From: JAWLFI01 sp964626595
GTDB lineage: Bacteria > Bacteroidota > Bacteroidia > Chitinophagales > Saprospiraceae
DNA length: 15,494 nucleotides
Assembly: GCA_964626595.1 (NCBI GenBank)
Contig: CAZVFU010000053.1
Span: forward strand, 1-15,494
Direction: 5' to 3'
The notes beneath the pieces are model-generated. The model saw only the letters and a list, made by a program, of their open reading frames with translations, was not told the DNA's origin and searched no databases. The position numbers were made by a program, and so were the translations under genes. This document shows positions 1 through 7,723 of the stretch, in pieces. Each line of letters begins with the position of its first letter. Position 1 is the first letter of the stretch.

Positions 1-21
1 TGCTCCATTTGAAATGAAATG

Positions 22-60
22 ACAAAAGGGCGTTTCCGCAAGGAGGCGCCCTTTTGTTTT
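22..60 (+). terminator. Rho-independent terminator of a gene upstream of the window
   Basis: Positions 22-32 and 47-57 form a perfect 11-bp stem (acaaaagggcg / cgcccttttgt). The stem continues inward through TTTCC/GGAGG (33-37 with 42-46, two G-T wobbles) to a GCAA tetraloop at 38-41 of the GNRA type. A T-rich tail (ttttgtttt) follows. The T-tract is on the plus strand, so it should end a plus-strand transcript entering from the left. No coding sequence of that gene is visible in bases 1-21. Confidence 0.88.
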
Positions 61-141
61 ATGTGAATTTGGAATCGATTGGGTTTGAAATTTATCCAGT
101 TTTTTTGATGAATGATTAAAAAGACATTTGGTTATTTCGGA

Positions 142-327
142 CTAGCGATGCGAAGTCATCCCCGGCCTTGTGCCGGGAGACCAAGCGGCCGTTAGGGCGC
201 GCAGGGCCGAGTGAAGCCCCGCAGTCGCGCTGAATGCGTGACGGAGGGGAGAATCTGAACGAGTGACGAAGCGTAGCGACCCTCGAGCGCCGCCCATCGG
301 CGGCACCTCGGGGGTAGGCCCCAAAAA
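142..327 (-). repeat. GC-rich palindromic intergenic element E1
   Basis: This stretch is sharply more GC-rich than its AT-rich flanks and fills most of the gene-free interval between the terminator at 22-60 and the promoter near 381. Visible hairpins are CCCGGC/GCCGGG (161-166 with 172-177, loop CTTGT) and GCCGCC/GGCGGC (289-294 with 299-304, loop CATC), plus GGGG...CCCC near 310-322. Read on the minus strand it begins TTTTTGGGGCC and later carries CGCTACG and ACTCG. This resembles element E3 (15365-15488) in order, though more loosely than E2 and E3 resemble each other. The 62-codon open frame across it (142-330, minus) is compositionally odd and is not called as a gene. Confidence 0.6.
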
Positions 328-380
328 CACGGCTTACTCAACTCCATAGAACTTAGTTTTAGCAATTATGAAGTTTCTAT

Positions 381-388
381 TACCTTTG
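381..388 (+). promoter_or_regulatory. Probable -7 promoter box for the symporter gene
   Basis: TACCTTTG at 381-388 matches the Bacteroidota -7 consensus TAnnTTTG exactly. A convincing -33 TTG at the usual spacing is not seen. Initiation just downstream would give a leader of roughly 55 nt before the ATG at 452. The assignment rests on the box and its place in the only intergenic space before this gene. Confidence 0.45.
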
Positions 389-451
389 GAATATTAGTTG
401 GCAGCCAAGCTTTGAGCGGAAGTTCAGGTGCTAGGGACTCAAAATGATTTT

Positions 452-1381
452 ATGACGCCAGATCAAATCAACGCAATTCGTATCAACTTTGATGACAATA
501 TGATTGTGCTGATGAATATCTGCCTGGCGTTTGTCATGTTTGGGGTCGCGCTGAATTTACGAATGGAGGATTTTAGAGCGCTTTTTCGGAGGCCCCGAAA
601 GATTCTCATAGGTCTATCGAGTCAGCTTATACTACTTCCCATTCTCACTCTGATACTGATCTATTTCTGGGAGGTGCAATATAGTATTGCCTTGGGGATG
701 GTGCTGGTCGCTAGTTGCCCGGGCGGAAATATTTCTAATTACGCAACACATCTAGGACGGGGGAATACTGCTTTGTCGATTACTCTTACAGCCATTGTTA
801 CACTTTCTGCTGCCTTCATTACTCCATTTACGTTTTATTTTTGGGCCCAATGGATCCCGGATGCTGCAAGCCAAAGTTTACAGATAGACATAGACCTTTT
901 GGGCATGTTTTATATAGTGTTGCAAATTATTTTTATTCCGTTAGTTTTAGGGATGGGATTGAGACATTATTTTCCCTCTTTTATTCAGCGGATGAAAAAG
1001 CCGGTATCTGTAATCAGCTTAATTATTTTTGTAGGGTTTATTATTGGTGCTTTATTGGGAAACTCGAATTTAATCGTGGATTATGTTCAGCTTGTATTTT
1101 TGCTTGTGATTGCCCACAACGGGCTGGCCCTGCTGCTTGCCTATGCATATAGTAAAACATGGAGAATGACAACCAGAGACGCTCGCGCGATCGCTCTGGA
1201 AACTGGTGTGCAGAATGCGGGCTTAGGGTTGGTTTTAGTTTTTAACTTTTTTCCGGAACTGGGAGGAATGCTTCTGGTTGTGGCATGGTGGGGCATATGG
1301 GATTTGATTTCTGCCTTCTTTTTATCTCTGTATTGGCGTCAACGGCCCACTGCGATCCCCTCAACTGAAGTCTTGAATTAG
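452..1381 (+). CDS. Bile acid:sodium symporter family (BASS) transporter
   Basis: Predicted inner-membrane secondary transporter of 309 residues. Members use the sodium gradient to move organic anions, and the substrate cannot be read from sequence. About nine to ten hydrophobic segments span residues 18-295. Family motifs are present: CPGGNISN at 89-96 (the crossover and sodium-site region), the following TALSITLTAIVTLSAAFITP stretch, and E250-TGVQN ending at N255, the second sodium/substrate motif. The frame can be opened from a GTG at 428, but the ATG at 452 is preferred because it gives MTPDQINAIRINF, which fits the usual N-terminus of these proteins. The gene stands alone: the next one starts 86 bp later with its own possible promoter. 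The family call is firm; the substrate is unknown. Confidence 0.88.
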   Translation: MTPDQINAIRINFDDNMIVLMNICLAFVMFGVALNLRMEDFRALFRRPRKILIGLSSQLILLPILTLILIYFWEVQYSIALGMVLVASCPGGNISNYATHLGRGNTALSITLTAIVTLSAAFITPFTFYFWAQWIPDAASQSLQIDIDLLGMFYIVLQIIFIPLVLGMGLRHYFPSFIQRMKKPVSVISLIIFVGFIIGALLGNSNLIVDYVQLVFLLVIAHNGLALLLAYAYSKTWRMTTRDARAIALETGVQNAGLGLVLVFNFFPELGGMLLVVAWWGIWDLISAFFLSLYWRQRPTAIPSTEVLN

Positions 1382-1419
1382 GCATTACATCCCTGGAAAT
1401 GCTCTATTTTTAGTTTTTT
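1382..1419 (+). terminator. Weak possible terminator after the symporter gene
   Basis: Immediately after the stop codon, GCATT (1382-1386) can pair with AATGC (1398-1402), followed by T-rich sequence (tctatttttagttttttt). The stem is only 5 bp, so termination would be inefficient and some readthrough into the adhesin gene is possible. Confidence 0.25.
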
Positions 1420-1432
1420 TCCTCTGAAGTGT

Positions 1433-1440
1433 TATCTTTA
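1433..1440 (+). promoter_or_regulatory. Near-consensus -7 box for the adhesin gene
   Basis: TATCTTTA matches TAnnTTTG at all fixed positions except the last. It lies about 28 bp before the preferred ATG at 1468, which would leave a short leader. No clear -33 element is seen, so this is tentative. Confidence 0.25.
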
Positions 1441-1467
1441 GATAGAATGGCAAGTAAGGAAAAGAAA

Positions 1468-4400
1468 ATGAGGAAGTATTGGTTTTTGACAGTTTATTTG
1501 TTTTTATCTCTCGGTGAGCTCTTATATGCGGGTCCCACTCCCTGTTCTTCTACTAATTTATGGGCAGAGATGTTGGAGCCTGAAGAGATTTCGATTGGGA
1601 CAACATCCTCTTCGGCTCCCGACCCAACATGTGGATCTTATTTTGATGCGGACAGTTGGTTTTCGTTTACCGCTCCGGCAGGCGGCGATGTTGCCATCCA
1701 GCTTTATGCAGGTTCGATTACGGATGCGGCTTTTGCGCTGTATAAAGGGCCTTGTGATAACCTGGAGCAAGTCCGGTGTGTTACTGATTATTTATGTGGA
1801 CAGGAGCCGATGCCGGCGTATTATTTTGAAGATTTGGATCCAGGTGAGACCTATTTTTTGCGCATTTGGAATGAGGAGGGCCCCGTCGGTGGAACATTAG
1901 ATATCATTATTGCAAATCCATCCGGCAATCCCTATATCACGACGGGATCGGCCAATGAAATTTCGTTTGAAGGGTCGAGTAATTGCATAGAATTAACCCC
2001 AGCATTAACAGGACAAGTTGGTTGCGCCTGGTATCCTGTAGCTGTCGATTTTTCAGAAGCATTTGAACATCAGTTTAATGTTTATTTGGGCGATATTCAA
2101 GGACAGAATGGTGCCGATGGCATGACGATTATATATACTGCAGAAGATATTCCCACCTGTGGGGAGCCCGGTGGGGGAGTTGGATATCTGGGTATTCCCA
2201 ATTCACTGGGTATTGAGTTTGATACTTTTTTTAATGGACCTCCGCATGATGATATACCTCAAGACCACACAGCCGTTAGTATTAATGGAGATATGTATAA
2301 CCATATTTCTGGCCCCGTAGGCTTGGGAGCGATTTCTGATGGCGAATTTCACGAGGTGGTAGTTTCCTGGGACCCGGCAACTCAATCCTTTCAGGTTTCA
2401 TTCGATGGAACCATCGTCCACAGTATTAATTTCGATCTCATTAATAATGCCTTTGGCGGCGAGACTTTGATCAATTGGGGTGTGTCAGCATCGACTGGCG
2501 GTTCAGTAAATCAGCATGTATTATGTTTTGAAAACCTGGAACTAGAAGACCTGAGCGACGTGTTTACTGAGGAAAATCTCACGCTATGCGAGGGCGAATC
2601 CGTTTTTCTGGAGGGTGCGCTTCAAACGGAACCTGGAACCTATGTCGATGTTTATACCGCGGCGAATGGATGCGACTCGATTCACACTACATTTTTGGAT
2701 TTTAATTCACTGGCTCCACCGACGGAAATCGAGGTCGAATTATGCCCCGGTGATATTTATATTTACGAAGGACAAGTTTACAATCAGACAGGTACATTTG
2801 AGGTGATCTTGACAGATGAGAACGGCTGTGACAGCTTAATCCAGTTGGATGTATTGGTAGAAGAGTTTGATGCAGAAATTATAAGTTCGGGCGCACTGAC
2901 CTGTGGACGGGACTCTGCCGTGCTGGAGCTCGATGTCTACACCGGACAACCATCGGCCTACTTTTGGAGTACGGGAAGCAATGAACCTGCAGTGACGGTA
3001 ACTTCATCCGGAGGATATTGGCTGGATGTAACCTATGGAGACAATTGTATATGGTCAGATGTGTATGAGGTCACAGAGGTGCCGGAGGTTCTCGAAAATA
3101 GAGATACACTGAGTCTATGTATTGGTGGCCAAACGATATGGAGAGGAATTTCGATTGAAGGCCCGGGCGATTACGATACGGTGATTACTTCGGGATCTTA
3201 TTGCGATACGCTATTTAGCTTGCATGTGGATGAAGCCGACTACATTATTCGCAATGACAGCGAGGACTTATGCCCTGGCGATTCCCTCGAGTGGGAGGGG
3301 ATGACAATCGACAGTGCGGGACTGTACGAAATCATTATACCCTCTTCGGGAAGCTGCGATACGCTCGCTCAACTCGAGGTAGTAGCCCTGGATTATATCC
3401 TCCGGAATGATACCCTCGGCTTATGCCCCGGAGATTCAATCGTATGGGAGGGAATAACGATCGACAGTGCCGGGCCTTACGAAGTTATTATTCCTTCCAT
3501 GGCAAGTTGCGATACTTTTGCTCAACTCGAAGTACTCGCATTGGACTATGTTCCTCAGCGAGATACGATAGGCTTATGCCCGGATGAGTCCGTCCTTTGG
3601 CAGGGGATGACAATAGATTCAGTGGGTAACTACGATGTGGTTATTCCCGCAGCTGTGGGCTGCGATACCTTTTTACAGTTACGGGTCAGAAGTTTGCCCA
3701 GACCGGTGTTACGAGACACATCTGCTTTGTGTCCCGGGGAAAGCTTGACATGGCGTGGTCGCCAGATTGACAGTGCTGGAATGTATTTTGAACGCCTCCC
3801 GGCGACAGTGGGTTGTGACACCTTTGCCTATCTGTCCGTTGATCCGCTTCAATATCAAACGAAATTCGATACTCTTTGGCGGTGTGTTGGCGATACACTC
3901 TTTGCTTACGGAGAAAGTTGGGATACTGCAGGTCATTATCAGCTTCAGTTGCCAGCCACTGCAACTTGTGACACCTTGCTTGATTTGCATGTCATTGACC
4001 TGCCGTTACACGAAGTCGCTGACTCTGTCATATTGTGTCCCGGCGAGGACATCTTATGGAGAGGTGAACGAATAAGTCAAGCGGGCGTATACACAAGACG
4101 AATTGCCGCAAACACGGGCTGCGATACCATTGCCCACCTCCATGTCGATACTTTACCCTATCCCGTGATAGATCAAGTAGTGGAGCGCTGTCCAGGCACC
4201 GTTCTCGAGATTGCAGGATTGGAACTGGATACAGCAGGTAGCTACGAAACGTTTTTACCGGCCAGCTCGGGATGCGATACTCTGCTTCAAATAACAGTTA
4301 TTGATGTGCCTTTAATTCAAGTCCGGGACACCATCGGGCTCTGTCCGGGGCGAAGTCTAGAGTGGCGAGGCCGAACGATAGATTCCTCCGGAGAATACGA

Positions 4401-5271
4401 TACTCTTTTGTCGGGTGCAGAGGGTTGCGATACAGCCGCTTTTTTAGTTGTGGTGGCCCTTCCCAATATTCAGGATACGATTTCGCTGCAAAAATGTGAT
4501 GGAGATACACTCTTTATTGATGGGCTTGAAATCACTCAGGCTGGCAGCTACCAGCGCCTGATTCCCTCTATGGAAACTTGCGATACCCTGCGTACGATTC
4601 AGGTTGAAGATGTTCAACTGACCGAAATAGAAGAAAATGTTGTGATCTGTTATGATGAAACGTATTTCTTTAATGGCGTCCCCCTCATAGCTGACTCGAC
4701 CTACCAATTTCGATTGTCGGGTCAGATGGGTTCGTGCGATACGCTGTTAAATCTCAAGATTCAGAGGGAACGCCGTCGAAGCCCGGAGATCCTGGTGCAG
4801 GGAGATCTATGTGAAGGTTCGGTTTTACTCACTCTTGCTGGATTAGTCCCACAGGAAATGGCCTGGGGACAATGGTCGGTAGAAGGTGATCAATCAGATT
4901 CCCTATGGACTCAGTCTCCGGGGAGTTATACCTGGAGTGGCCAGACTCCGGCGGGCTGTGATATGTTTGATGAAGTGCATATTCCAGCATGTGCGCCCTG
5001 CAATATCGCCATCCCCAATGTTTTTAGCCCGAATGGGGACGGAATAAACGATCAATTTATTTTCAGTACTTCTTGTCAAATGCGGTCTTTTGAAGCGAAA
5101 GTCTTTGATCGCTGGGGCAATATGATCACCGAAAGCCGACAGCCGCAAGCTATTTGGGATGGAGGGGGCTATGGCCCGGGTGTTTATGTTTACCAGATTC
5201 GGGTAGATTTAGTCCATCCCAACGAGACTGTACCCCGGATTATTCATGGCTCGATTACACTTATACGGTAA
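1468..5271 (+). CDS. Large secreted repeat protein with lectin-like region and T9SS type B sorting domain
   Basis: A surface or secreted protein of 1267 residues. The start is placed at ATG 1468: it is preceded by AAGGAAAAG and opens directly into a signal peptide (residues 1-21, cleavage likely after LYA). GTG 1429 and ATG 1447 are alternatives. Residues 25-150 resemble a PPC-type beta domain (DSWFSFTAPAGG, YFLRIW). Residues 153-361 look like an L-type lectin fold, with GADGMTIIY and GIEFDTFFN...D...DH, the latter fitting a calcium/carbohydrate site. Two cysteine repeats (366-468), an Ig/PKD-like stretch (469-542) and eleven more repeats (543-1104) follow. The end, from about 1184 (NVFSPNGDGIND, KVFDRWGN, GVYVYQI, final TLIR), is the gliding-motility-associated C-terminal domain that routes proteins through the type IX system. 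A role in adhesion or glycan binding is inference. No porP/sprF-type partner lies beside it. Confidence 0.87.
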   Translation: MRKYWFLTVYLFLSLGELLYAGPTPCSSTNLWAEMLEPEEISIGTTSSSAPDPTCGSYFDADSWFSFTAPAGGDVAIQLYAGSITDAAFALYKGPCDNLEQVRCVTDYLCGQEPMPAYYFEDLDPGETYFLRIWNEEGPVGGTLDIIIANPSGNPYITTGSANEISFEGSSNCIELTPALTGQVGCAWYPVAVDFSEAFEHQFNVYLGDIQGQNGADGMTIIYTAEDIPTCGEPGGGVGYLGIPNSLGIEFDTFFNGPPHDDIPQDHTAVSINGDMYNHISGPVGLGAISDGEFHEVVVSWDPATQSFQVSFDGTIVHSINFDLINNAFGGETLINWGVSASTGGSVNQHVLCFENLELEDLSDVFTEENLTLCEGESVFLEGALQTEPGTYVDVYTAANGCDSIHTTFLDFNSLAPPTEIEVELCPGDIYIYEGQVYNQTGTFEVILTDENGCDSLIQLDVLVEEFDAEIISSGALTCGRDSAVLELDVYTGQPSAYFWSTGSNEPAVTVTSSGGYWLDVTYGDNCIWSDVYEVTEVPEVLENRDTLSLCIGGQTIWRGISIEGPGDYDTVITSGSYCDTLFSLHVDEADYIIRNDSEDLCPGDSLEWEGMTIDSAGLYEIIIPSSGSCDTLAQLEVVALDYILRNDTLGLCPGDSIVWEGITIDSAGPYEVIIPSMASCDTFAQLEVLALDYVPQRDTIGLCPDESVLWQGMTIDSVGNYDVVIPAAVGCDTFLQLRVRSLPRPVLRDTSALCPGESLTWRGRQIDSAGMYFERLPATVGCDTFAYLSVDPLQYQTKFDTLWRCVGDTLFAYGESWDTAGHYQLQLPATATCDTLLDLHVIDLPLHEVADSVILCPGEDILWRGERISQAGVYTRRIAANTGCDTIAHLHVDTLPYPVIDQVVERCPGTVLEIAGLELDTAGSYETFLPASSGCDTLLQITVIDVPLIQVRDTIGLCPGRSLEWRGRTIDSSGEYDTLLSGAEGCDTAAFLVVVALPNIQDTISLQKCDGDTLFIDGLEITQAGSYQRLIPSMETCDTLRTIQVEDVQLTEIEENVVICYDETYFFNGVPLIADSTYQFRLSGQMGSCDTLLNLKIQRERRRSPEILVQGDLCEGSVLLTLAGLVPQEMAWGQWSVEGDQSDSLWTQSPGSYTWSGQTPAGCDMFDEVHIPACAPCNIAIPNVFSPNGDGINDQFIFSTSCQMRSFEAKVFDRWGNMITESRQPQAIWDGGGYGPGVYVYQIRVDLVHPNETVPRIIHGSITLIR
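2563..2871 (+). repeat. Two N-terminal cysteine repeats within the adhesin
   Basis: Repeat 1 starts at 2563 (52 codons) and repeat 2 at 2719 (about 51 codons). Each has the pattern LC-x-G near its start, a G-T-[YF] turn in the middle and NGCDS near its end. They are separated from the main array by an Ig-like stretch at 2872-3093 and carry NGCDS where the main array has mostly CDT. Confidence 0.75.
3094..4779 (+). repeat. Main tandem array of eleven 51-52-residue repeats in the adhesin
   Basis: Ten units of exactly 153 bp start at 3094, 3247, 3400, 3553, 3706, 3859, 4012, 4165, 4318 and 4471. The eleventh (4624-4779) has one extra codon. The consensus per unit is about [DT]-x3-LCPG-x3-LWRG-x2-IDSAG-x-Y-x6-GCDT-x4-L-x-V, with two conserved cysteines per unit. 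Units at 3247 and 3400 are the most alike (shared DSAG, SCDT, AQLEV, ALDY), suggesting a fairly recent duplication. The paired cysteines could form one disulfide per repeat outside the cell, which is inference. Confidence 0.9.
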
Positions 5272-5337
5272 TTGGAGTTAGAATAAACTCTTGCCCATAT
5301 TTTTTCATTCATATATACAGCGTATTTTGTGCTGTCA

Positions 5338-6315
5338 ATGAAAAAATCCGACTTAAAGCCGATTAAGGCTCCCGTAGCTGAAGAACTCGACCAGTTTGAA
5401 TCCTTTTTCAGGGATTCCATGAAAACGCGTGTCCCCCTGCTCGATCGGATCACCTATTACATCGTCAAGCGCAAAGGAAAACAGGTTCGTCCACTTTTCG
5501 TTTTTCTCACCGCCAAAATGATGGGTGAGATCGGCCCCAAAACGTATCGGGCTGCTGCTCTGGTCGAACTATTACATACAGCGACCTTAGTTCACGATGA
5601 CGTCGTTGATGATGCTTTCGAGCGCCGTGGATTTTTTTCCATTAATGCACTTTGGAAGAACAAAGTCGCTGTTCTGGTAGGCGACTTTTTGCTGTCCCGA
5701 GGATTACTTATCGCGCTGGAGGCGGAAGATTACGATCTGTTGCAGATTTTATCCGAAGCAGTTAAGAATATGTCGGAGGGAGAGCTGCTCCAAATGGAGA
5801 AAGCCCGGCAGTTGGATATCAAAGAAGAAGTCTACTTCGATATCATTCGTCAAAAAACGGCCTCGCTCATTGCCGCTGCCTGTTCAGCAGGAGCCGCATC
5901 GGTTACAGAAAACAAAGAGATCATAGGCAGTTTAAAAGAATTAGGTGAAAAAATTGGTATCGCATTTCAAATTAAAGACGATTTATTCGACTATGGCGAA
6001 TCCAATGTGGGTAAACCCAGAGGAATTGATATCCGGGAAAAGAAAATGACACTGCCCCTTATTTACGCTCTGGGTCAGGTCTCGAAAAAAGAGCGAAAAC
6101 AGATGATTCGAGTTGTCAAAAAAGACAATAAAGACAAAAAGAAAGTTAACGCGCTCATTCAGCGGGTCAAGGAGCTCGGCGGTCTCGAATATGCCCGAAA
6201 TGTGATGCTGGCCTATCGTAAGGAGGCTCTCCAAATTCTCGAGGACCTGCCACAGGGCGATGCCACACAAGCCCTGAGAGATTTAATCGCCTTCGTCACG
6301 GATCGCGAAAAATAA
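5338..6315 (+). CDS. Long-chain polyprenyl diphosphate synthase (IspB/HepT-like)
   Basis: A 325-residue trans-isoprenyl diphosphate synthase that would extend an allylic diphosphate with isopentenyl diphosphate to make a long all-trans chain, probably the menaquinone side chain. Visible motifs are GKQVRP (47-52, diphosphate binding), the first aspartate-rich motif DDVVD (87-91), RRG shortly after, QKT (172-174) and the second aspartate-rich motif DDLFD (214-218). The residue five before the first motif is a small Ala (82), which in this family allows long products rather than C15/C20; exact length cannot be read. ATG 5338 is preferred over GTG 5329. The gene starts 66 bp after the adhesin stop and ends 1 bp from the murA stop on the opposite strand, so no terminator fits between them. 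Confidence 0.9.
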   Translation: MKKSDLKPIKAPVAEELDQFESFFRDSMKTRVPLLDRITYYIVKRKGKQVRPLFVFLTAKMMGEIGPKTYRAAALVELLHTATLVHDDVVDDAFERRGFFSINALWKNKVAVLVGDFLLSRGLLIALEAEDYDLLQILSEAVKNMSEGELLQMEKARQLDIKEEVYFDIIRQKTASLIAAACSAGAASVTENKEIIGSLKELGEKIGIAFQIKDDLFDYGESNVGKPRGIDIREKKMTLPLIYALGQVSKKERKQMIRVVKKDNKDKKKVNALIQRVKELGGLEYARNVMLAYRKEALQILEDLPQGDATQALRDLIAFVTDREK

Positions 6316-6316
6316 T

Positions 6317-7633
6317 TTATTCTTGCAGTCGCTGAATCCTCGCTCCCAAAGCCTGAAGCCGACCGTCTATGTTTTGATAGCCCCGATCAATTTGGTGGAT
6401 ATTATAAATTTTACTTGTCCCTTTGGCAGACAGGGCCGCAATCAGGAGAGAAACACCCGCTCGTATATCCGGCGAACTCATTTCAATGCCGCGTAAAGGA
6501 TGTTTGCGTTCCAGTCCAATGACCGTAGCCCGATGCGGATCGCATAAAATAATCTGCGCTCCCATATCGATCAACTTATCTACGAAAAATAAGCGGCTTT
6601 CAAACATCTTTTGGTGAATCAGCACACTGCCTTTAGCCTGCGTAGCCACCACCAGTAAGATGCTGAGCAGGTCTGGAGTTAGTCCAGGCCAGGGCGCATC
6701 GTAAATTGTCATGATTGATCCATCGATAAAGGTTTGAACCTCATACAATTCCTGCTCAGGAATTCGAATATCGTCACCCCGAATCTCCATTTCTATGCCC
6801 AAACGCTGAAAAGCCGGCAAGATATTTCCCAGCTCCTTGACAGCAGCATCCTTAATCGTAATTTCTGATTTTGTCATCGCCGCCAGGCCAATAAACGATC
6901 CGACTTCGATCATGTCTGGCAAGATGCGGTGCGTTGCCCCCGATAGCTTATCCACGCCCTCTATACGCAGCATATTGCTGCCTATACCGGAGATTTTCGC
7001 TCCCATGCGCACTAGCAACTTGCATAACTGCTGCAAATAGGGTTCACATGCCGCATTGTATATGGTCGTCACACCCTCAGCCATGACAGCTGCCATCACG
7101 ATATTGGCCGTTCCCGTCACTGAAATTTCATCCAGAAGCATATATTTCCCCTCCAGATTCTCGGCTTGCAAATAATATGCCTTTCGCTGTTCGTCATATT
7201 CGAAGTGAGCTCCTAATTTCTCAAAACCTAAGAAATGTGTATCCAATCGCCGTCGGCCAATTTTATCTCCTCCAGGTTTTGGTAAATAGGCCTTGCCATA
7301 ACGAGCCAAAAGGGGACCCAGAAGCATGACAGATCCACGGATTTTTTTCGCATCTTTTCGGTACGCTGGCGTGCTCATGTATTCCAGATCAATTTCCCCA
7401 GCCTCAAACTCATACTTGCCGGTTCCCAGCTTTTCAATACGCACACCCAGCCCTCGCAGCAACTCCATGAGCCGGTTGACATCCAGAATATCCGGTATGT
7501 TATCAATCTGTACCGGCTCCGCCGTAAGTATCACAGAACATAGAATTTGTAAGGCCTCATTTTTAGCCCCCTGCGGCACTAACTCTCCCGATAATTTATG
7601 ACCGCCTTCTACTTCAAAATAAGCTTGACTCAT
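6317..7633 (-). CDS. murA: UDP-N-acetylglucosamine 1-carboxyvinyltransferase, Asp-type active site
   Basis: Catalyses the first committed step of peptidoglycan synthesis, moving enolpyruvate from PEP to UDP-GlcNAc in the cytoplasm. The protein has 438 residues from ATG 7633, slightly longer than E. coli MurA (419). Recognised features are QGAKNEAL (Lys24, matching catalytic Lys22), IRGSVMLLGPLLARYG, the active-site loop GGDKIGRRRLDTH, TPDLLS (general-base Asp region), DIRAG and IDRGYQNIDGRLQALGA. The loop residue that is Cys115 in E. coli is Asp123 here (codon at 7265-7267), a natural variant linked to fosfomycin insensitivity in other bacteria. The frame could be opened upstream at TTG 7678, but that codon overlaps the predicted promoter box, so ATG 7633 is preferred. 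In other Bacteroidota, as I recall, murA often follows the DUF4290 gene directly; here the two are separated. Confidence 0.95.
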   Translation of the reverse strand: MSQAYFEVEGGHKLSGELVPQGAKNEALQILCSVILTAEPVQIDNIPDILDVNRLMELLRGLGVRIEKLGTGKYEFEAGEIDLEYMSTPAYRKDAKKIRGSVMLLGPLLARYGKAYLPKPGGDKIGRRRLDTHFLGFEKLGAHFEYDEQRKAYYLQAENLEGKYMLLDEISVTGTANIVMAAVMAEGVTTIYNAACEPYLQQLCKLLVRMGAKISGIGSNMLRIEGVDKLSGATHRILPDMIEVGSFIGLAAMTKSEITIKDAAVKELGNILPAFQRLGIEMEIRGDDIRIPEQELYEVQTFIDGSIMTIYDAPWPGLTPDLLSILLVVATQAKGSVLIHQKMFESRLFFVDKLIDMGAQIILCDPHRATVIGLERKHPLRGIEMSSPDIRAGVSLLIAALSAKGTSKIYNIHQIDRGYQNIDGRLQALGARIQRLQE

Positions 7634-7675
7634 AGCACTGGTTTTATCCTGTATGTGTGATGTATATATATTATT

Positions 7676-7683
7676 CAAATATA
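7676..7683 (-). promoter_or_regulatory. Probable -7 promoter box for murA
   Basis: On the minus strand, positions 7683 to 7676 read TATATTTG, an exact TAnnTTTG match. A good -33 TTG is not evident. Transcription would begin near 7669, leaving a leader of roughly 35 nt before ATG 7633. This makes the upstream TTG at 7678 an unlikely start codon. Confidence 0.5.
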
Positions 7684-7723
7684 TTGTTTATTAGAGCGAC
7701 CACCTCATTTTTATTCGATAATA

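Noticed and set aside
142..330. A 62-codon open frame on the minus strand across element E1.
   Set aside because: Its composition (Arg, Pro, Gly, Ser rich, with SPGTRPGMT) is what GC-rich palindromic repeats give when translated. There is no promoter or start context, and the DNA is better explained as a repeat.
3630..3990. Several overlapping antisense open frames of 63-93 codons inside the adhesin array.
   Set aside because: They arise from the phase and codon bias of the tandem repeats on the other strand and show no recognisable protein features.
3094..4779. Regular 153-bp spacing that could suggest a CRISPR-like or satellite array.
   Set aside because: The units are in frame within one open reading frame, diverge strongly at DNA level and have no short identical repeats with unique spacers.
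7634..7678. A 15-residue N-terminal extension of MurA from TTG 7678.
   Set aside because: The extension does not resemble MurA N-termini, and its TTG overlaps an exact promoter box; ATG 7633 gives the normal start.
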